From Ichthyophonus hoferi (taxonomy: Eukaryota; Opisthokonta; Ichthyosporea; Ichthyophonida; Ichthyophonidae), in the NCBI GenBank assembly GCA_002751075.1, contig NAOQ01000770.1:8493-22644 (forward strand): a stretch of DNA of 14,152 nucleotides, written 5' to 3'. Below the pieces are notes generated by a model. That model did no database searches, was not told the DNA's origin, and saw only the letters and a program-made list of their open reading frames with translations. The translations under genes and the position numbers were made by a program. Below are positions 1 to 9,300 of this stretch, piece by piece; the stretch's first letter is position 1, and the number at the start of each line of letters is the position of its first letter.

Positions 1-24
1 TTTTTTTTTTTTTTTTTTTTTTTT
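1..24. repeat. Poly-T run at window edge
   Basis: Twenty-four uninterrupted T at the left end of the window. It could be the A-tail of a minus-strand retrotransposed sequence extending leftward, or a simple homopolymer. Nothing to its right identifies an element. Confidence 0.7.
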
Positions 25-2010
25 GGAATTCCCAGTTTAGTTTTTATGGAATCACATATTAATTTGCAACCTTTATGCATGTACGTAGTAATGAATTTTT
101 AACTGGAACATTTGTGGTATATTTTCCATCCAAACCTAAAAAAATATAAATGAACAATCTTGGTCTATTTGATCGCCATTACTCTGTCCTGTAGTATGCA
201 GTCAGTGCATAATTTTAAAAGTAAAAATTAGAGATTGAACGAAAAAACACAGGAAAGGACTAAGAAACTGTTCTATAGGCTGATCGAATTAACAAATGCT
301 ATTGACCAATAAGAAGACTGACTGCCAACATCATGCCAGACTAACTAGGAAACAACATTTTTCTATATGGTAACACAACCAAAAATAATGGCAATAATAA
401 TAAGAGATAATTCATCTAATTGCAGTGAAAGCTTTGGGTCTAACAATTACACTTAATAACAATATCAAGGAGACAACTTCGTTGTAACAATTATACGTAG
501 GTTCAGTTATAACAAATAAATATTTGGAGTTATTAAAAACAATATTAGAATAAAAGGTACGCCTAGTTCTAATCATTAGTAATTATTATAAATAACTGTT
601 ATTAACTAGAGCTAAAGTAAGTATTAATTAAACAATAATTACGTAATAAGGTACGGGTACATTGTAATCAATATCATTAACTATAATTATAGACAATTCA
701 TTGGCCTTAATTAGGGATGAATTAGAATATAAGATATATGGTACAAGTATATTTTTGATTATTAGCTCCAATTACAAAAAAAAATAGCACCACAAGATAT
801 AATTATAAGTAATCAATGTTGCTTAATAGTTAAGGTCTAATTAGGCTAATTAATTCCAATCAGTAGCGATTGACGAATGGCCCACAATCGCACTATATAA
901 TATCCCCATCCAAACACCTTCACCACACTTAAAATGAGAATTGCATTACCACAGGTATCTCGAATTGTCAAAACTCTGTCAAAAGGTTTTTTAGAGCAGT
1001 ATATCCACACCTCTAGGAAGCCAACGTAAGCTTCCGTAAGGCCACAGCGTTGCTAGTCCACAGTAACTACGATGTTTCCAATATGTTTTAATCATTTTGG
1101 ACAATCACGGAGCTATGGAAGGAATTATTATTCAAAAAAAAAGTCACATATAATTATATGTAAAGCAATATCTGTTAAGTAAATAGATAATTCAGCAAGC
1201 CTCTGTAGTGTAACCTCGACCATATTGTGAAAAGGAAAACCCCCCTAATCCCAGTAGAAGCCACAGAAAGATAAGCGAATAAAGGCAATCTAACACGTGT
1301 TTGCCAATTATTAGTAATGTATGTAAGAGTTTATCTTAGTAACATACCCAAACGGTAGCTACTTTGAAATAGCCTAATATGCCTTTTATGCCAGTCATCC
1401 ACCACTCCAGATTTGCTCTTCTTGATTCCACTGCACAATAGCCTAAATACTTTGGAAACAAAAACACACCCTTAGATCTAAAGACATCCCCCTAAGAAAC
1501 TAAACTCATGCAAGTAGTCGTGAAAGCTTTAAGTTAATCTTTAGGAAAAATGGGTAAATTTAGTGCTAACTAATGCTACAACGCAATTTCAGCTCCAGAT
1601 ATATATACTAGGGGTTCTAAATTAGACACCCAGCCAAAATTAATACTTACACCCAAGTTTGATTAATCTCTCTTCCCGGGGTTCTGCATTTTATAAATAC
1701 CTTGGTTAGAACACATACAGAAAGATACAAGAAAATACTAGTATCAAGTATGGGAAGTGAACATACTGCTTAGCCAATGATGAGGAGTTTTCAGTTAATC
1801 TAGAATAAATTGGGTATTTTTAAAAAAACTCTACATGTTGGCAAGAACTGCTAATCGGCTTTAGAAATCCCATATATGAAGTACTTTATACAGGAATATA
1901 CATTTTACCACGTGGTCAACTGATATCGACTTTAACCTACAGTGGGAGATATCCTCGCCAATTTCCAAAAGCATCTTGGAACTCGTGCATGACAGATTCT
2001 AAATCCGTGG
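25..2010. other. AT-rich stretch with no recognised gene
   Basis: No open frame of useful length and no family motif on either strand. Stops are dense in all frames. The composition is AT-rich with recurring TTAATTA/TAATTA words around 550-850, which may be decayed repeat sequence. No RNA gene was recognised. Confidence 0.6.
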
Positions 2011-2013
2011 ACG

Positions 2014-2312
2014 TGTTAAATGGAAATCCAAGATCCTACCAAAATAGAACTAGCCAATGGTAGAGACCCTGCAACTAAATAATAAACCCTTTCACATAAT
2101 ATGTGTTGGGCTCAGATCACACGTTGCTTAGACATATTGTCTAAGGCAATTTCAGAAGACTTGTTCAAAAATAAAAAAATATCGTAGCATATCTGTACTC
2201 CCGTGTATACAAAGGGACATGTTAAAACGCCCTTTAATTCAATATTCTCTCTCCTTCTAAACACATAGGTCACAGGAACACTTGCGTCTCTTACTTAATA
2301 TTCCCAACATGG
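2014..2312 (+). repeat. Diverged direct repeat, copy 1
   Basis: It begins at GTTAAATGG, includes AGCCAATGGTAGAGA, TGCAACTA, and GTCACAGGAAC, and ends at CCCAACAT. The same ordered words recur about 546 bases to the right. No coding content. The start is approximate. Confidence 0.75.
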
Positions 2313-2560
2313 TAGCATAGAAAGCTTAAATCGTTTATCATGGGCACAAAACCCGGTAATTCTATTAAGTCAGCGATCCACGAATGCCGAAAACACTTTA
2401 CCCCAACCCTACATTCATTCACTAACCTCTTCATGTAAAGAATCAATTTTTATTACATCTACACACTTTCTTAAAATTTGCATTTAAACTATCAACATTT
2501 CCAGCCTCAAAGTGACACCAAGGTAATGTTCATGTAGCCTGGAAATAAAGTTAGCACAAC

Positions 2561-2853
2561 CTGTTAAATGGCATCAAAAATACTATAAAAATAGAACCAG
2601 CCAATGGTAGAGATTCTGCAACTATATAAGAAGCCAGTTTAGATTTTATGTCTTGGGTTCAGATAACACATTGTTTAGGTATCCTACCCTAAGACAATTC
2701 CAGAAGATTTGTTTAATAAGAAATGCTTTAGCATATTTGTACTACGTGTATGCAAAGAGACATATTTAAACATCCCTGAATTTGGTATTTCCTCTCCTAA
2801 AAGAATATAAGTCACAGGAACGCTTCTGTCTCTACTTAATATGCCCAACATTT
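2561..2853 (+). repeat. Diverged direct repeat, copy 2
   Basis: It matches copy 1 in order over its whole length: GTTAAATGG, AGCCAATGGTAGAGA, TGCAACTA, TTGGGTTCAGAT, GTCACAGGAAC, CCCAACAT. Substitutions and small indels are scattered along it. In the core of about 42 bases only four differ, while the rest is looser. It ends directly against a T-run/A-run palindrome (2852-2871). It may be a non-autonomous repeat of unknown family, or a local segmental duplication. Confidence 0.75.
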
Positions 2854-3987
2854 TTTTTTATTAAAAAAAAACCGACATCAATTTATTTTTCTTTTATTTG
2901 TTCTTCTTTTATCGAAAACCCCAACAATAGTCAGGATCCAGACCAAGTCTGAATGCTGCCTATATAGTTGTTGTTGTAATATCAGGTAGATGTGGTTACG
3001 TTATTTATTATCTTGTGTGAATTACTGAGTCACCAATCTCATATTGCGCCATCTCATTGGTTAGCGTTATCAATCTTACAATTAATTATAGGGAAGGCTC
3101 ATTAGACAAATTAGCAGTACATTCTATTAGCGATACAACCTGCCTATAAATAGATATTTAATCTCGGTACTAGTATACCGATTGGTCCGCAGATCAGCCA
3201 TAGATCAATAGATACAACACTTGTTTGTTTTTATACGATAGATAGAGAAAATATTAGTACGTTTAAAACAATACATGCCCATGCTGGTAGCATTGAGGAA
3301 TAAGTATAAGTGAACGCAAGTGGTGCAATGGATAATAGCCTCTTTATAATTAGGAATGAGGTTTATAGTCCAATCCTGAACTATCTTTGGATGACAGTTG
3401 GTATTCCACTTACTTAGTCGGATCGATATTTCAATTTATCAGAGCTTCAACAAGGCGTAGAAGACGTTGATAGATTAGAGAAAGATAAGTGGCAATAGAG
3501 ATAGGCAACGACGCCTTCAAATTATCTCGTATCTTTAATATATATGTAGTATAGTATAATACATACGCGTCCAGTTCGAAATACGTAAGTAAAAATATAT
3601 ATAAGTGCACAAGAGTAATGCTTACTATAAAAAGAAATGAATTTGCTGGGAATAGAACAGGCCAAAAGAGAAATATGAGTGCGAATCTTTAAATAGAATA
3701 GAGAAACATCTACAGAAAAAAGAAGGTAATAATTGAAAGTAAATATACATAAAAAGAAGCATTCAAATATTAAATAAGTGCCAAGGATTAAGAAAAATAG
3801 AGAAAGAACGGAGAATGATATGCATCATGATTGAGACAAAAAAAAAAGACCATGAAAATAAAAAGGTTGACTTGAAAGATTTACAAAGCAAAAAAAACCC
3901 AGAGAGTGATTGAAAATAATTATTAAATAATAGATAAATTATATATATATATATATATATATCTTCATAGCAAAAATCAGGTGATAT
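2854..3987. other. Non-coding 3' flank, purine-rich in its right part
   Basis: No open frame of useful length. It holds the end of the T/A palindrome, a weak tRNA-like segment, and from about 3590 to 3940 an A/G-rich plus strand (T/C-rich on the gene's sense strand), followed by an (AT)n tract at about 3940-3961 just beyond the terminal stop of the minus-strand gene. No canonical AATAAA was found on the minus strand within a few hundred bases of the stop. Confidence 0.55.
3315..3385 (+). repeat. tRNA-like segment, possible head of a SINE or a decayed tRNA
   Basis: TGGTGCAATGGATAATAGCC resembles the D-arm/A-box of a tRNA (TRGYNNARNNGG type). About 40 bases on, TATAGTCCAATCC resembles a damaged B-box. 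The D, anticodon and acceptor stems do not pair convincingly, so a working tRNA is unlikely. The downstream stretch to about 3530 could be the body of a short element, but no second copy is present in the window. Confidence 0.3.
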
Positions 3988-4161
3988 CTAATCGTGTTTT
4001 TTTTTATGTTTAGATGTAAGTAAACGAAATATATTCTTGATAGAAGGAGGTGGCCGACTATGTTTCTTTATCGGCTTGCCGCCACCCATCGATGGACTTG
4101 AAGTATTTGAACTGAAGTTACTACTGGGGGATTTATTTATCATAATGATTACATTTATGCC
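3988..4161 (-). CDS. Exon 14 candidate: terminal exon with basic C terminus
   Basis: A strong acceptor (a T-run, then CCTTCTGTAG|GGC) opens a frame that reads through KSPSSNFSSNTSSPSMGGG and KPIKKHSRPPPSIKN to SKHKKKHD and a TAG at 3990-3988. A second acceptor, CCCCAG|T, would start the exon at 4123 in the phase left by the 5042 donor. That version removes the odd hydrophobic GINVIIMI stretch. The repeated SSPSMGGG/SPSMGG wording shared with exon 12 supports both belonging to one protein. Confidence 0.62.
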   Translation of the reverse strand, partial: GINVIIMINKSPSSNFSSNTSSPSMGGGKPIKKHSRPPPSIKNIFRLLTSKHKKKHD

Positions 4162-5558
4162 CTACAGAAGGAAAAAAAACGTATTCTGGCCATTGAAAAT
4201 TTGTATTCCTACCCATCCCTACATACATTTACTCTCTCTTTCTTTGTAGACTTAGATATATTTTCACTAAAATGAATTCTTGACCATATACTTTCTAGAT
4301 TACCGATGCAAAACCATGGTGAAATAATGACACACTATATTTAAACAGTATTCAACCTACATTACTATTGGGTTAGTGCAATTACGCTTGAAAAAATTAA
4401 CTACCAATACCCTGTTTTATTAATGATAGACTAATAAAGTCAGTAGTTACTCTAGGTCCTGCCATAGTATTATGTTTCGGATCTAAATCTACAATTACCA
4501 TATGTACAAAAAGTATATAATTTCGTTTCATTATAATCATCGAACTAAACAAATTATTTCCACAGATTGCCTTTATGGTTGCATGTCTATATAAGGTTAG
4601 CATTGTGAAAAATGTAATTATCTTTAAATAATAGCTTATCATTATGAACGTTTGTGTACAATAGTCATACAATTAATGTAATATTGGTTTTAGTATTAAT
4701 TTGCTATAGAAGAGAAACTCATGACCGAATGGCGTTCATAGTACCTTAGTCAGCTTTATACACTGGAAATAATGGGAACAGCTCCATTTGGAGTTGTCAA
4801 TATTGACAAGTAAAACATTATAATACTGGCATATAAATTAACACATCACATCTCTGTAATGGTTTTTAAATCTAGTTTATTCTCAGAAATTAATACCCAC
4901 ATTTATACCATTTCCAACTATGCAAATGACAGAATAGTGAATAATTTCCGTCCATATAATGTCAACAAGTACACACTTTTACATAAATATAAATGTATAC
5001 ATACATACATACATCCACATATACACGTAAGAATGACGTACCTATCACCTCCCATTGAAGGTGAGAAGCCACCATCACTCGACTGTCCAGATGGCATTGA
5101 ACTGTTAGATATAATAGAGAAAAAGAATAAAAAGGGAATGAGTCATGACATTATAATAGCCATTTAGCAAAATAACATGAATGAATTTTTATTTTCGGTA
5201 AATAGAATTTCAACATAAGAAGCATATGAAATAACGACAACAGAGGTACAGAATCAATCTTTTTACAGCAGGATTTATTGGCGAAACTAGAGTGATATTT
5301 CTACAACATACCATTTTAAATTGATGCTTCAGCCTCTTTTTTGCAAATGAAAACTCTTTACAAATTCTCAAATACCCAATAATACAATAATAGGTTCTAT
5401 GACGGTGAGTTTGTTTCAGTACATGATATATATTTCCACATGTAAAACAATAGATAATTGCAGCAATAATATAGTACCTATAGGTACAATCTGAGAGTGA
5501 CGGCGAGTCAATGTCGCGCATAGCCAAGTTGGGACTCAATGTAGACACAGGAGGGGGC
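3988..5558 (-). CDS. 3' exons encoding a Ser/Gly-rich, basic-ended tail: probable continuation of the kinase gene, or a separate gene
   Basis: Three strong exon candidates (5558-5478, 5101 to 5049 or 5042, 4161 or 4123 to 3988) and one weak one (4488-4451) lie in phase on the minus strand. Joined to the kinase gene through the donor at 6177 they complete the Trp codon (TG+G), then read PPPVSTLSPNLAMRDIDSPS and onward, giving a total of about 620 or 643 residues from 14082. The tail is low-complexity, rich in Ser, Gly and Pro, with a lysine-rich end (KHKKKHD) that could act as a nuclear or membrane-targeting patch. No convincing first exon with its own ATG was seen between 5559 and 6172, which favours continuation over a separate gene. 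No known domain is recognised. Confidence 0.6.
4162..5041. other. Probable intron(s) of the tail region
   Basis: Contains the weak exon 13 candidate, a (CATA)n run at about 4997-5014, and otherwise AT-rich sequence. A near-perfect acceptor (CATTATTTCCAG) near 4785 opens only six codons in one phase, which does not fit the neighbouring donors. Confidence 0.4.
4451..4488 (-). CDS. Exon 13 candidate (weak, short)
   Basis: A 38-base candidate reading LDPKHNTMAGPR between AATTGTAG|AT and AGA|GTAACT. It joins the phase-1 donor at 5049 to the phase-0 acceptor at 4161. It is the only candidate donor in the gene lacking G before the GT, and it has a poor pyrimidine tract. It exists in the model mainly to satisfy phase. 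Confidence 0.3.
5042..5101 (-). CDS. Exon 12 candidate: Ser/Gly-rich segment with two possible donors
   Basis: The acceptor is ATCTAACAG|T and the frame reads SMPSGQSSDGGFSPSMG. Two donors lie seven bases apart: GGAG|GTGATA (exon ends 5049, phase 1) and ATAG|GTACGT (exon ends 5042, phase 2, adding Gly-Asp). Each has an in-phase partner downstream, so two isoforms are possible. Confidence 0.6.
5478..5558 (-). CDS. Exon 11 candidate: Pro/Ser-rich tail segment
   Basis: The acceptor is AAACAG|G and the donor TATAG|GTACTA. Between them the frame reads PPPVSTLSPNLAMRDIDSPS and SLSDCTY, with two Ser-Pro pairs. It enters in phase 2 with a single G, which turns the TG left at 6177 into Trp, and leaves in phase 2 so that AG plus T gives Ser. 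Confidence 0.65.
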
Positions 5559-6172
5559 CTGTTTGACCCAATGCATTAGTTCTACAAGTATAGCATCAAT
5601 GTGTTTGATAAGGGTGGCGTATATATTAAAGGGAGTTTCAATCCAAATCATAAGTTTCGCTATCAAAAGGAGAACAAATAAATTGAAATTTTCCCTTTTT
5701 TATTACAGTGAAAAAAAAAAACTATTTCCTCATTTTTTTTTCTTGTTATCTGTAATATGTCATAGTTTTCCACAGATTATAGTTCCTTTCAAATGAAAAG
5801 AATAACCAAAAAGTATTTATATACATATATGATTCATGTATATGTATATGTATATATGTATATATGCCTATATATGCTCTCCCTTTGATCGGGAAAATTT
5901 TACATAATTTTGATCGAAAACCCCTAAAAACAGTATTATTACTAGTGTAGAAGGAGAACCTCTGCATTAGAAACATGGCTGGAAATGTATAATATTCCAC
6001 TTATAACTCTATTGCATTATATGTATACATCCTTGCATGCACACAGGAACATACCAACATATCATCATATCAATACCAGCAGAGCTAATCGTCATCCAGT
6101 CTAGTTTTAACAAAACATAATCAAACACACACACACACATATATATATAGTTATAACACCTAAAATAATTAT
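5559..6172. other. Intron or intergenic stretch between zinc-finger exon and tail exons
   Basis: Holds a (TATATG)n-type tract at about 5817-5873 and a (CA)n(TA)n tract at 6125-6149. A minus-strand open stretch around 5880-5995 (QRFSFYTSNNTVFRGF and onward) has no good splice sites and runs into the simple repeat, so it is not called. Confidence 0.45.
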
Positions 6173-6342
6173 TCACCATGATGAATGTGATTCTCCTAAT
6201 TCTTTTTGAAAATCTGGGTTTAAATTGACCATTTTGTGTTGACAGAGGGGAGAGGCAGCCGATTCCAGATCTTCTGGCCAGGTTAGACCACTACTAGCAG
6301 AGATTGCACATCTATCATGTAGTGCCATCTGCATTCCACACT
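6173..6342 (-). CDS. Exon 10: second half of zinc finger, with TGA stop or internal donor
   Basis: It completes Glu and reads CGMQMALHDRCAISASSGL, giving Cys-x2-Cys-x6-His-x2-Cys overall. This matches the C1_2/DC1 layout, with YxCxxCxxxxHxxCA-like spacing slightly stretched. A later CQH provides an extra possible ligand pair. The frame ends GESHSSW then TGA (6175-6173). The same bases form a donor, TG|GTGAAT, ending the exon at 6177 in phase 2, so the stop may be intronic. The acceptor is TTTACAG|AG. Confidence 0.86.
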
Positions 6343-9300
6343 CTGTAAAGGAACGAAGATAACGTGTTAAAAAAAAACACAGTTGGTCCAGGTATGGTTT
6401 ATATATTACTAATCTAGAGGCCCGCTTGATTTTCAGTGCCATTATGTCAACAGCTCTAAATTTTAGGATGGTATATACGGTGAGCGTTTTTATTCAAAGA
6501 AAGAAAACAAAATAAGAGCAGTGAAAATCACCGAAAAAAAGAAGAAAAAAAGATGTGTACACTAGAGATTGTAGGGAAAATATAAAATATTAGAATGTGC
6601 CTATGATATTATGAATTGGATCATCACATTTTATAATAATAAGTATAGAAATAATAGTAATCAATAGCAGTAAAACTAAGCCCCAAAAACAACAAATAGA
6701 AGTACTAGAAAACAACACATGCAAGTTATTGAGGTAATAGATATCCAATAATCTCCATTAGAAACCCACATCTCAATGAACACAACATCGAAATGTAAAT
6801 GAAAACTAAATATCTACAACCTCCAAAACGCATGCAAGTGAAAAAAATACTATTTCACCTAAGAAATTATTGCAACTACATATTGGTTTACCCATCTATG
6901 GAATGCAATAATATATATATATATATATATATATACAAGGTTATTCATTTTACATTCACTACTATAACAAAAGTATGATTTTAGTGGCCGCCCATAAAGA
7001 AAAGGAGGTAAATCTAACGCGTCCGCAACCGAGTAAGTTGAACCATAAATACAAGCCAATAAGATAAACGTATAAATAGATAAACGATAAAATTGGCCAA
7101 AATAGCATAGGGTGTTAAATAAGTTGTGAACCTCCAAACCATGCTGCCTACCTGAACATTTGTATAAGTCTGGATGGTCGGAGAGAGGATAGGAACACAC
7201 ACGACAAGGTTCTAGATCTATCTCGTGGTCGTCAACCACATCCTGTGAAGCCAGCCGATGCGGGCGACTGGTATGAACCGTGCACCGACGCGGTGGTTTT
7301 TCCTCGTTCGCAGCAACTGTGATACCCTGTAAAGATAAAGGTATGTAATATACATATATATGTATGTTTGTAGGTTATGTTTGTGTACGTACGGATATGC
7401 ATGGATTGTAGCAGTAAAAGAGTTGATAAGTACCTATCTACGTGTAATTACAGGAACAGAATCAAAATGAAAGATTAATATATAGAGAAACATACTTGTT
7501 GGTAAAAATAAAACAAGCACACCAACATAACATACTCTCACGATGTCAATCTTTACTTTGCCTGTTTATTCTGCTCCTATTTGTATGTCTATTCTATTCG
7601 TTAATATTCGCACATATATATATAATTTAGTATTGTACCTCAGCAGACTGACTTGATATCATCGCGCTAATATCAAAGTCCAAAAATTTGTTTATGGCAA
7701 TCGTGGGGTAAACATCAGTGTCCGAGTTATTACGTTGGTGAGAACAACAGGTCGCAGCATCACTCGTTTCCATGGCAACATTAGAATGATTGGGTTCACT
7801 GTTAGTATCACTATGACTACCGCTGTTGTATTTCATACCATTAATCTTTGGTGAACAAAAGCTACCACCGGGATTTGTATCTACCGACAAACTATTCATT
7901 GGATATATCTTATCATTGGAGTTGAACGCACCATATGTAGCGCTGCCACTCAATGAGGTTGTAGCAACTAGAGCTCTACGGGTGTTGGGTGAAGGCATAC
8001 CAGAGAGTGAAACTTGATCAGCGTTTCTGCTTTTAAGTCTGGCCACTTCCATCTGAGGTAGGTCAAATGATATGATGTGAATATATATATAGAGTAGGAT
8101 GTGAATGAGTATATGTCTATGTATGTAGGTATGTATGTGTAGTAATTAATTTCTTGCTATAAATATACATCCAAATAGACTAAGCACATAACTGGGGAGA
8201 AAAAGGTGCCAATCACACAGCTGATTGTGTTGACAATGCTGCTAAATTGAAGTATTATCATGTGGATCGGACTATACTTTGTACGTATGTACCTACCCAT
8301 TTTGGTTATCTAGAATCTTTTGAAAATACCTAGGTACACAGTTATTGACCAGTACATATAGGCTGTCTAACCGGTATTACCTTGTCTCATTTTATTCTCT
8401 TTCATCTTCTCATTCTATTATTCTGTCTTTTGCCTTTGACCTCTAATTGTGACATCTCTCATTGTCACTTTCTCTCTCTCTCTTGTTCTCAAATATATAA
8501 TAGTAATACTAACTACCACAGATCAGCCATACAACATATACCCTTTCTTATCCATTTTATCTCACTTTTTACCGCTGCATTTCTAATAATACATACCAAT
8601 GCTATCGACCCATTCTATCATACTCCCAGTCGTTTTAATTATATATTATAGCTGGTTTAGTAAGCTAAATTAAAATTTAATATTATAAACCATATCACAT
8701 AATCCAATCAAAGTTCATTGATCTCTCACCTGAACTAGTCGTCGATGACCAAATGAGGTAATACCTAGCTCTTTATAATCAGCATCGGTAAGCGTTAAAA
8801 GTAACTGCTCAATCATAAGTGAGTAATAAAAACATACTGATTAGTTCAACATCCTCGTGGTAATAGTTATTATAACTCTCCTTTGATTAGTCCATAAGGT
8901 AGAAGGAAATGGATTCAGCCAATTAGTTACAACCATAACATGAATATACTCTTTTTAATACTCTTAGCATGCTGTCGGTCTCTTTAAAATATAAAACGAA
9001 CATTTAATTGGCTTTACTTTCCACCTAGACAATTAATATCCAAATATTACATATACACGTGCTTCTTCATACAATTCAACTGCATAATAATGTCTATAAC
9101 AGACAAAAGGATATTAATTGTTAAATCAACGAAAAAATGCGATTAAGATATATATATATATAGCAACAGTGACTATAATATACTAGCTATTACTATAATA
9201 TACTAGCTATTACTATAATATACTAGCTATTACTGTAGCACAATGCCTACGTATACAACCTAAGTGGTAGTTGTTAACATCTTACCATTCCTGTAATATT

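Noticed and set aside
2014-2853. The two direct repeats as terminal repeats of a retroelement
   Set aside because: The gap between them is only about 250 bases, with no coding content, primer-binding site or polypurine tract recognised. They fit a duplicated or dispersed short repeat better.
3315-3385. A functional tRNA gene
   Set aside because: The acceptor, D and anticodon arms do not form convincing stems, and the B-box-like word is imperfect.
4037-4249. Plus-strand open frame of 70 codons
   Set aside because: Most of it is antisense to the terminal exon candidate on the minus strand, which has good splice and stop context.
4768-4786. Micro-exon with a good acceptor (TTTCCAG|TGTATAAAG) and donor (AAG|GTACTA)
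   Set aside because: Only six codons, open in a single phase that matches neither donor of the upstream exon.
5746-6000. Minus-strand open frame including QRFSFYTSNNTVFRGF
   Set aside because: No convincing donor follows before the frame runs into a TA/CA simple repeat, and it lacks similarity to anything recognised.
7826-8017. Plus-strand open frame opposite exon 8
   Set aside because: Antisense shadow of the Ser/Asn-rich coding exon on the minus strand.
8382-8651. Plus-strand open frame of 89 codons beginning MSHFILFHLLILLF
   Set aside because: Its signal-peptide-like start comes from T/C-rich simple sequence inside an intron, with no domain or codon structure.
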